Of a DNA stretch of 64,000 nucleotides, positions 56,835 through 64,000 are shown one piece after another. The first letter of the stretch is position 1; every line of letters starts with the position of its first letter. The stretch lies in NCBI GenBank assembly GCA_030180135.1, contig CM058239.1, positions 62,813,823 through 62,877,822 on the forward strand. Direction: 5' to 3'. Below the pieces are notes generated by a model, which worked only from the letters and a program-made list of their open reading frames with translations, did not search any database and was not told where the DNA came from. The DNA comes from Orychophragmus violaceus. Lineage: Eukaryota > Streptophyta > Magnoliopsida > Brassicales > Brassicaceae. The position numbers and the translations under genes are program-made.

Positions 56835-59800
56835 TACTAAAGGTAGAATGAGAAGCATGTTATACAAGTTTATGTTCTTTGAACCACCCCTAAGTAACCA
56901 TAATAAAAGACTAGAAAGAATCTTTGATCTTCTAAAAGGCCCTATGAGAATCTTAAAAAAAAAACTTTGCAATTAAAACTTCTTGAAATATATATGTCAT
57001 GGATTGAAGAATTTAGGTGATGTAAGACAACTATAAGTAAGTTTATGTATGCTCAAAAAGGTAGAATGAGAAGCATGTTATACAAGTTGTTGTTCCTTTC
57101 AATCACCCCCAAGTAACACAACTAAGAGACTAGAAAGAAACTTTGATCTTGTAAAAGGCCCTATGAGAATCCTAAAAATAACTTTGTAACCAAAACTTTT
57201 TGAAACATATATGTCATGGATTGAAGAATTTAGGTGATGTAAGACAACTATAAGTAAGTTTATGTATGCTCAGAAAGGTAGAATGAGAAGCATGTTATAC
57301 AAGTTGTTGTTCCTTTCAATCACCCCCAAGTAACACTACTAAGAGACTAGAAAGAAACTTTGATCTTGTAAAAGGCCCTATGAGAATCCTAAAAAAAACT
57401 TTGTAACCAAAACTTCTTGAAACATATATGTCATGGATTGAAGAATTTAGGTGATGTAAGAACTATAAGTAAGTTTATGTATGCTCAGAAAGGTAGAACG
57501 AGAAGCATGTTATACAAGTTGTTGTTCTTTTCAATCACCCCCAAGTAACACTACTAAGAGACTAGAAAGAAACTTTGATCTTGTAAAAGGCCCTATGAGA
57601 ATCCTAAAAAAAACTTTGTAACCAAAACTTCTTGAAACATATATGTCATGGATTGAAGAATTTAGGTGATCTAAGACAACTATAAGTAAGTTTATGTATG
57701 CTCAGAAAGGTAGAATGAGAAGCATGTTATACAAGTTGTTGTTCCTTTCAATCACCCCCAAGTAACACTACTAAGAGACTAGAAAGAAACTTTGATCTTG
57801 TAAAAGGCCCTATGAGAATCCTAAAAAAAACTTTGTAACCAAAACTTCTTGAAACATATATGTCATGGATTGAAGAATTTAGGTGTTGTAAGAACTATAA
57901 GTAAGTTTATGTATGCTCAGAAAGGTAGAACGAGAAGCATGTTATACAAGTTGTTGTTCTTTTCAATCACCCCCAAGTAACACTACTAAGAGACTAGAAA
58001 GAAACTTTGATCTTGTAAAAGGCCCTATGAGAATCCTAAAAAAAACTTTGTAACCAAAACTTCTTGAAACATATATGTCATGGATTGAAGAATTTAGGTG
58101 ATCTAAGACAACTATAAGTAAGTTTATGTATGCTCAGAAAGGTAGAATGAGAAGCATGTTATACAAGTTGTTGTTCCTTTCAATCACCCCCAAGTAACAC
58201 TACTAAGAGACTAGATTCTTTGATCTTGTAAAAGGCCCTATGAGAATCCTAAAAAAAACTTTGTAACCAAAACTTCTTGAAACATATATGTCATGGATTG
58301 AAGAATTTAGGTGATGTAAGACAACTATAAGTAAGTTTTCGTATGCTACTAAAGGTAGAATGAGAAGCATGTTATACAAGTTTATGTTCTTTGAATCACC
58401 CCTAAGTAACCATAATAAAAGACTAGAAAGAATCTTTGATCTTCTAAAAGGCCCTATGAGAATCTTAAAAAAAAACTTTGCAACCAAAACTTCTTGAAAC
58501 ATATATGTCATGGATTGAAGAATTTAGGTGATGTAAGACAACTATAAGTAAGTTTATGTATGCTCAGAAAGGTAGAATGAGAAGCATGTTATACAAGTTG
58601 TTGTTCCTTTCAATCACCCCCAAGTAACACTACTAAGAGACTAGAAAGAAACTTTGATCTTGTAAAAGGCCCTATGAGAATCCTAAAAATAACTTTGTAA
58701 CCAAAACTTTTTGAAACATATATGTCATGGATTGAAGAATTTAGGTGATGTAAGACAACTATAAGTAAGTTTATGTATGCTCAGAAAGGTAGAATGAGAA
58801 GCATGTTATACAAGTTGTTGTTCCTTTCAATCACCCCCAAGTAACACTACTAAGAGACTAGATTCTTTGATCTTGTAAAAGGCCCTATGAGAATCCTAAA
58901 AAAAACTTTGTAACCAAAACTTCTTGAAACATATATGTCATGGATTGAAGAATTTAGGTGATGTAAGACAACTATAAGTAAGTTTTCGTATGCTACTAAA
59001 GGTAGAATGAGAAGCATGTTATACAAGTTTATGTTCTTTGAACCACCCCTAAGTAACCATAATAAAAGACTAGAAAGAATCTTTGATCTTCTAAAAGGCC
59101 CTATGAGAATCTTAAAAAAAAAACTTTGCAATTAAAACTTCTTGAAATATATATGTCATGGATTGAAGAATTTAGGTGATGTAAGACAACTATAAGTAAG
59201 TTTATGTATGCTCAAAAAGGTAGAATGAGAAGCATGTTATACAAGTTGTTGTTCCTTTCAATCACCCCCAAGTAACACAACTAAGAGACTAGAAAGAAAC
59301 TTTGATCTTGTAAAAGGCCCTATGAGAATCCTAAAAATAACTTTGTAACCAAAACTTTTTGAAACATATATGTCATGGATTGAAGAATTTAGGTGATGTA
59401 AGACAACTATAAGTAAGTTTATGTATGCTCAGAAAGGTAGAATGAGAAGCATGTTATACAAGTTGTTGTTCTTTTCAATCACCCCCAAGTAACACTACTA
59501 AGAGACTAGATTCTTTGATCTTGTAAAAGGCCCTATGAGAATCCTAAAAAAAACTTTGTAACCAAAACTTCTTGAAACATATATGTCATGGATTGAAGAA
59601 TTTAGGTGATGTAAGACAACTATAAGTAAGTTTTCGTATGCTACTAAAGGTAGAATGAGAAGCATGTTATACAAGTTTATGTTCTTTGAATCACCCCTAA
59701 GTAACCATAATAAAAGACTAGAAAGAATCTTTGATCTTCTAAAAGGCCCTATGAGAATCTTAAAAAAAAACTTTGCAACCAAAACTTCTTGAAACATATA

Positions 59801-60019
59801 TGTCATGGATTGAATAATTTAGGTGATGTAAGACAACTATAAGTAAGTTTATGTATGCTCAGAAAGGTAGAATGAGAAGCATGTTATACAAGTTGTTGTT
59901 CCTTTCAATCACCCCCAAGTAACACTACTAAGAGACTAGAAAGAAACTTTGATCTTGTAAAAGGCCCTATGAGAATCCTAAAAATAACTTTGTAACCAAA
60001 ACTTTTTGAAACATATATG
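56835..60019 (+). repeat. Satellite array block 8
   Basis: About 15 monomers, starting with TACTA shared with block 7. Markers GCAATTAAAAC (56969 and 59128) and AACACAACTAAG (57115 and 59274) repeat about 2159 bp apart, a 10-mer. Within it, 57480-58140 holds a local dimer duplication of about 434 bp. Type-2 monomers occur at 56840, 58380, 59030 and 59670. It ends at T5; ATATG (60015-60019) is the likely left target duplicate. Confidence 0.93.
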
Positions 60020-60534
60020 TGTTAGAATTAGAATATGAGATTATGAAGAGTATTTGAGTGTTTAACTTGGTGAGAATGAAGAACATGAGAGAAATTCGTA
60101 TGAGATTAGAGGAGAGATTGTGAGAGAGAGATAAGAAGAAGTATGAGGGAAAAACTCCCAAAAAGAGTGTGTATTTTTCTTCTTGATATTACAATGAATA
60201 TATAGACATAAAAACAACTAAATTTCGTGGCTATACATTTGAATTCAAATTTAGATGACAAAATAATTCTTAGGACCCATTTAGACAAAAGGGTGAAGCA
60301 AGTAGGGAAGGGAATCTCCATTTGAATTTGAATCTTGTCTCCTGGCACTATTCATCCGTGGAGTCAACCTTCTAGAAGATCTTTGACTTGATTCATGGTA
60401 ACTTATCCTTTTACCACTTAACCATGAGATTAAATTCCCTTCGCTTTTACTTATTCACTTCTTCTTCTTCTGATCGGATGAAAGGACAACTGATTAATGT
60501 CTTCATCTCAATACTTTGGATCTCCAATTCAATA
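60020..60534 (-). repeat. 3' LTR of T5 (515 bp)
   Basis: The plus strand begins TGTTAGAATTAG and ends CAATTCAATA before CTCCCCCTCAAG. It is similar to the T3 LTR with scattered substitutions and an indel. Confidence 0.92.
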
Positions 60535-60637
60535 CTCCCCCTCAAGCTTGAATTCAAAGGCTGAATCAAGCTTGGAATGGCAATGGAGATCTACCTCATT
60601 AAAAACCTTCATGAAGAAAACCACTTGGGATAAAACT

Positions 60638-63600
60638 TCATGAAGGGAAAAAGAGTGTAGACTCCACAGCCTTAGAGGATTCCGGAAGCTCCATGAGTCC
60701 AAGCTTAGTGTGAATGGACTCACACACCTTCAAGCTAGCTGCCTTGGTGAACACATCAGCTAGCTGCTCTTCACTCCGTGTGAAACATGGTAACACCACT
60801 CCTTGCTCAATCATCTGCCTCACCTTGTGACAATCAACTTCTATATGCTTGGTCCTCTCATGGAAGACTGAGTTTGATGCAATGTGAATAGCAGCTTGGT
60901 TGTCACAATGCATAGTGATTGGCTTTGAAGTCTCAATCCCCAAATCCACAAGAAGACCTTTGATCCACGCCAATTCTGTTGCTAGCTTCCTCATTGCTCT
61001 ATATTCAGCTTCAGCACTTGAACATGACACTATCTTCTGCTTCTTGCTCTTCCAAGTAACAAGGTTGCCTCCAATGAATGTGCAATATCCAGTAGTAGAC
61101 CTCCTGTCCACTCTATCTCCTGCCCAATCAGCATCACAATACCCAACTATCTCTGTGCTTTGATTGCAACCCATCCAAATGCCTTGACCAGGAGCACCAC
61201 TTAGGTATCTAAGTATCCTTTCAACCATGTTCCAATGATGCATCTTGGGTGCTTGCATATGTTGGCTTACTTGGTTTACTGCATAACACAAATCAGGTCT
61301 GGTTATGGTTAAGTAAATGAGCTTACCAACCATCCTTCTATACTGAGTAATGTCCTCAAATGGTCTGTCCTCAAGCTCCCCCTCTCTTATGACTTTGTAG
61401 CCTTCGTCAAGAGGTGTCTTAGCCGGTTTTGCTCCTATCTTTCCTGCTTCAGATAACAAATCAAGTGTGTACTTCCTTTGTGATAAGAAGAGTCCATCAT
61501 TAGATCGACAAACTTCTATCCCAAGGAAGTACTTTAGAGCACCAAGATCTTTTATGTCAAAAATAGATTTGAGATAAGCCTTAGTGTCTTGTATACCTGA
61601 CTTGTTGCTTCCTGATATGATAATGTCATCAACATAAACAAGGATGACAATGATACCTTCCTGATCTTGGAGAGTGAACAAGGTGTGATCTCCTTCAGAT
61701 TTCTTGAATCCTCTTTGCATTAGTGTTGAGCTCAACTTATGGTACCAAGCTCTAGGTGATTGCTTTAGTCCATAGATCGCCTTCTTAAGTCTTAGTACCT
61801 TTCCTGGTTTCACAATGTCCTTAAGACCAGGAGGTGGTGTCATATATACCTCATCTTCGAGCTCCCCTTGAAGGAATGCATTCTTGACATCCATTTGCCA
61901 AAGCTCCCAATCAAGGTTTGTTGCCAAAGATAAGATGATCCTAACTGTGTGAAGCTTAGCTACTGGTGCAAAGGTATCCAAGTAATCCTTTCCATAGGTT
62001 TGAGTGAAGCCTCTTGCTACCAGCCTTGCTTTGTATCTCTCCACCTCTCCATTACTTCTATACTTGATGGTGAACACCCACTTAGAACTCACTGCCTTCT
62101 TCCCTTTTGGAAGTTCTGCCTCATACCAAGTCTCATTGTTTTCCATTGCTTTAGTCTCTTCATTCACAGCTTGCATCCACCTCTTATCCTCCTTGGCTTC
62201 TTCATAAGTTGTTGGTACTTGTTCTTGATCCAACTTCCCAATGAACACTTGATGTTCCAAAGGTATATGAGCCAACGTGCATACAGCTTGAATTGGATGA
62301 GCTACTGCATTGCTGTTGAAGTAAACTCTAGTCTTCTTCCATTCTGATGGATCCTTTCTCTCCCTTGTGCTTCTCCTTAACACTTGAACTGGCTGCTCAT
62401 TCAGAACTGGCTGTTCAGTCTCTCCATTTTGATGATCCAACTCCTCAGTTTCTATCCCATGTTCCTCATGCTCCTCAACACCAGCTTGATCATGTGTACT
62501 TGAATCAGCTTGATCATGTGTACTTGAATCAGATTCTTGTGGTTCTTGCCCTGATTCTTGAGTGTCCCCCTCATGATCAGGATGGGGTTGTTGTGGAGCT
62601 TCTGAAGGTAAATCAGGGACTGAAGGAGCATGAATTGCTTTGGCCGGTTGCTGAGGCAGATTAATACCAAGACCTTCCATGATCATCCTTAAATTAGCAG
62701 CTCGGTCTGATTGGGAAGTGGGAAGATCCTTCAAGCTTTCCCAATTCTTCTCATCATAGAAACTTCTTGTCTCCATAAATTTCACATCTCTTGAGATCAA
62801 AACCTTCCTTGTCTCAGGAACATAACACTTGTACCCTCTTTGTGTTGTGGAATATCCAATGAACATTGCTTTGGTGCTTTTAGCATCCAACTTATCTCTT
62901 TGTTCTCCTGGTATTAACACAAAACAAATGCACCCAAACACACGTAAGTGATTAACCAATGGATTTGTTTTGTTAAGTACCTGAAATGGGGATTGATCCT
63001 TAAGAACTCTTGTGGGAGTTCTATTGATCAAGTAACATGCAGTCATGACTGCATCTCCCCAAAACTTCTTAGGGACATTCTTGTAGAACATCATGGATCT
63101 TGCCACCTCCATTAAGTGTCTGTTTTTCCTCTCAGCCACTCCATTTTGTTGTGGAGTGTAAGGGCAGCTTGTTTGATGAAGAATCCCATGTTTGGATAAG
63201 TGTTGTTTGAAGGCATTGCTTGTATACTCACCACCATTGTCTGATCTAAAAATTTTGATCTTAGCATTGAAATGGTTAGTAACATGATTTTGAAAGTTTA
63301 TGAAAGCTTCTAACACTCTATCCTTAGTTTGCATCAAGGTTATCCAAGTATACTTGGATTTTTCATCAATGAAAGTGACAAAGTACTTATGATTCTCTCT
63401 AGATACACAAGGAGCAGTCCACACATCAGAATGAATAAGATCAAAGCAACATTCATAAGTAGTTTTAGAGTTTGGAAAAACAGATTTGCAATGTTTCCCA
63501 AGAATACAAGCCTCACAATCATCATTTTTAAAAGAAACAGAAGGTAATAAGAGTCCTAAAGCTCTAGAGTGTGGATGTCCTAGTCTAGCATGCCAAATAG

Positions 63601-64000
63601 AATCATCAACACTCATGAAAGTAGAAAAAGCAGAAGATAATTCAGAAGATGGATTGGTGTCTTCAATCATGTAGAGATCATCCTTTGTTACACCTTTCCC
63701 AAGCAACTTACTTGTCTTAATATCCTGAAACACAACATCATTAGGACTAAAAACAACATTGCAATTTAGATCAGTGGCTATTCTTTTCACAGATACTAAG
63801 TTAGATGTGAAACTAGGCATAAAGAAAGCTTTAGATTCTTTATCAAACAATTTCAGATTTCCTATGCCTTGAATTGGGATCTTATCACCATTTGCAATCA
63901 CTACACATCCTAAAGCTGGTTTAACATTTTCTATCAACTTAGGATCACTAATCATATGATGAGAGGCTCCTGAATCAATGATCAAGGGTCTGGTTTTATT
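60638..64000 (-). CDS. Copia gag-pol polyprotein, T5 (N-terminal part outside window)
   Basis: The frame is open from the window edge (reading in protease, LIIDSGASHHM) to a natural stop at 60638, about 1120 codons. Integrase (HARLGH...CEAC, DVW, SDNGGEY, NGVAERKN), reverse transcriptase (YVDDIII) and RNase H (YCDADWAGD, AEAEYRAM, CDNQAA) are all present with no stop or frameshift. The Met at 63985 is internal to protease and is not the true start. The acidic linker holds a tandem 8-residue duplication (STHDQADS, near 62500-62530) absent from T1, T3 and T4. The visible part could be functional; GAG cannot be judged. Confidence 0.92.
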   Translation of the reverse strand, partial: NKTRPLIIDSGASHHMISDPKLIENVKPALGCVVIANGDKIPIQGIGNLKLFDKESKAFFMPSFTSNLVSVKRIATDLNCNVVFSPNDVVFQDIKTSKLLGKGVTKDDLYMIEDTNPSSELSSAFSTFMSVDDSIWHARLGHPHSRALGLLLPSVSFKNDDCEACILGKHCKSVFPNSKTTYECCFDLIHSDVWTAPCVSRENHKYFVTFIDEKSKYTWITLMQTKDRVLEAFINFQNHVTNHFNAKIKIFRSDNGGEYTSNAFKQHLSKHGILHQTSCPYTPQQNGVAERKNRHLMEVARSMMFYKNVPKKFWGDAVMTACYLINRTPTRVLKDQSPFQVLNKTNPLVNHLRVFGCICFVLIPGEQRDKLDAKSTKAMFIGYSTTQRGYKCYVPETRKVLISRDVKFMETRSFYDEKNWESLKDLPTSQSDRAANLRMIMEGLGINLPQQPAKAIHAPSVPDLPSEAPQQPHPDHEGDTQESGQEPQESDSSTHDQADSSTHDQAGVEEHEEHGIETEELDHQNGETEQPVLNEQPVQVLRRSTRERKDPSEWKKTRVYFNSNAVAHPIQAVCTLAHIPLEHQVFIGKLDQEQVPTTYEEAKEDKRWMQAVNEETKAMENNETWYEAELPKGKKAVSSKWVFTIKYRSNGEVERYKARLVARGFTQTYGKDYLDTFAPVAKLHTVRIILSLATNLDWELWQMDVKNAFLQGELEDEVYMTPPPGLKDIVKPGKVLRLKKAIYGLKQSPRAWYHKLSSTLMQRGFKKSEGDHTLFTLQDQEGIIVILVYVDDIIISGSNKSGIQDTKAYLKSIFDIKDLGALKYFLGIEVCRSNDGLFLSQRKYTLDLLSEAGKIGAKPAKTPLDEGYKVIREGELEDRPFEDITQYRRMVGKLIYLTITRPDLCYAVNQVSQHMQAPKMHHWNMVERILRYLSGAPGQGIWMGCNQSTEIVGYCDADWAGDRVDRRSTTGYCTFIGGNLVTWKSKKQKIVSCSSAEAEYRAMRKLATELAWIKGLLVDLGIETSKPITMHCDNQAAIHIASNSVFHERTKHIEVDCHKVRQMIEQGVVLPCFTRSEEQLADVFTKAASLKVCESIHTKLGLMELPESSKAVESTLFFPS

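Larger units (their letters stand above)
60020..64000 (-). mobile_element. Ty1/Copia element T5, 3' portion (runs off the window)
   Basis: The 3' LTR is at 60020-60534 (515 bp), with a polypurine tract at 60535-60546 and gag-pol coding sequence from 60638 to the window end. GAG, primer site, 5' LTR and right target duplicate lie beyond 64000. LTR length and sequence place it with T3 and not with T1/T4. Confidence 0.93.

Noticed and set aside
1..60019. CRISPR-like array
   Set aside because: The repeats are long (217 bp) and contiguous without unique spacers, and the setting is clearly eukaryotic.
1..60019. CENP-B-box-like motif in the satellite
   Set aside because: No match to the TTCG....A..CGGG pattern was found; the monomer has almost no CpG.
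1..64000. Host protein-coding, rRNA or tRNA gene
   Set aside because: Every long frame belongs to gag-pol, and the TGGTATCAGAGC strings are primer sites next to LTRs and not tRNA genes.

Overview
This window is eukaryotic, plant heterochromatin that looks centromeric. About one third of it (roughly 21 kb in eight blocks) is a tandem satellite with a monomer of about 217 bp. The other two thirds are LTR retrotransposons inserted into that satellite, several of them nested. I found no host protein gene, rRNA, tRNA or CRISPR array. The Copia polyproteins and blocks of the satellite that resemble the 178-bp Arabidopsis centromere repeat (from memory, not checked) suggest a Brassicaceae species. 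I cannot name the species.

Layout: satellite 1-992; solo LTR of non-autonomous family A (993-7225) carrying a nested, 3'-deleted Copia element T1 (1741-6844); satellite 7226-10886; Copia element B on the minus strand (10887-22112), split by a chimeric non-autonomous element (13008-18645); satellite 22113-22456; complete non-autonomous A element (22457-26764); satellite 26765-30174; complete Copia element T3 with one intact 1470-codon gag-pol frame (30175-35949); satellite 35950-37951; A element on the minus strand (37952-42279); satellite 42280-44986; A solo LTR (44987-46121); satellite 46122-51069; Copia T4 on the minus strand, full length with one nonsense codon (51070-56834); satellite 56835-60019; Copia T5 on the minus strand, running off the window (60020-64000).

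Every complete insertion has a perfect 5-bp target-site duplication: AAAGG, GTCCC, AAGTT, CTTCA, ATGAG, GGAAC, GAGAA, AGAAT and TACTA. Boundaries are therefore exact and the pre-insertion satellite can be inferred. With insertions subtracted, the satellite shows higher-order repeats: a 9-mer (about 1946 bp), 10-mers (about 2160 bp), and a trimer/hexamer (645/1291 bp).

The autonomous families T and B encode GAG, protease, integrase, reverse transcriptase and RNase H. Family A (LTRs 1.12-1.22 kb, internal 2.0-2.1 kb in simple copies) and the small element X encode nothing convincing, but share the initiator-Met tRNA primer site and TATT...CA ends with T and B, so they are probably mobilised in trans. 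The most unusual items are the A/X chimera with an internal foreign LTR, a series of covarying hairpins in the family A leader, clustering of insertion points within the satellite monomer, and the higher-order repeat structure.
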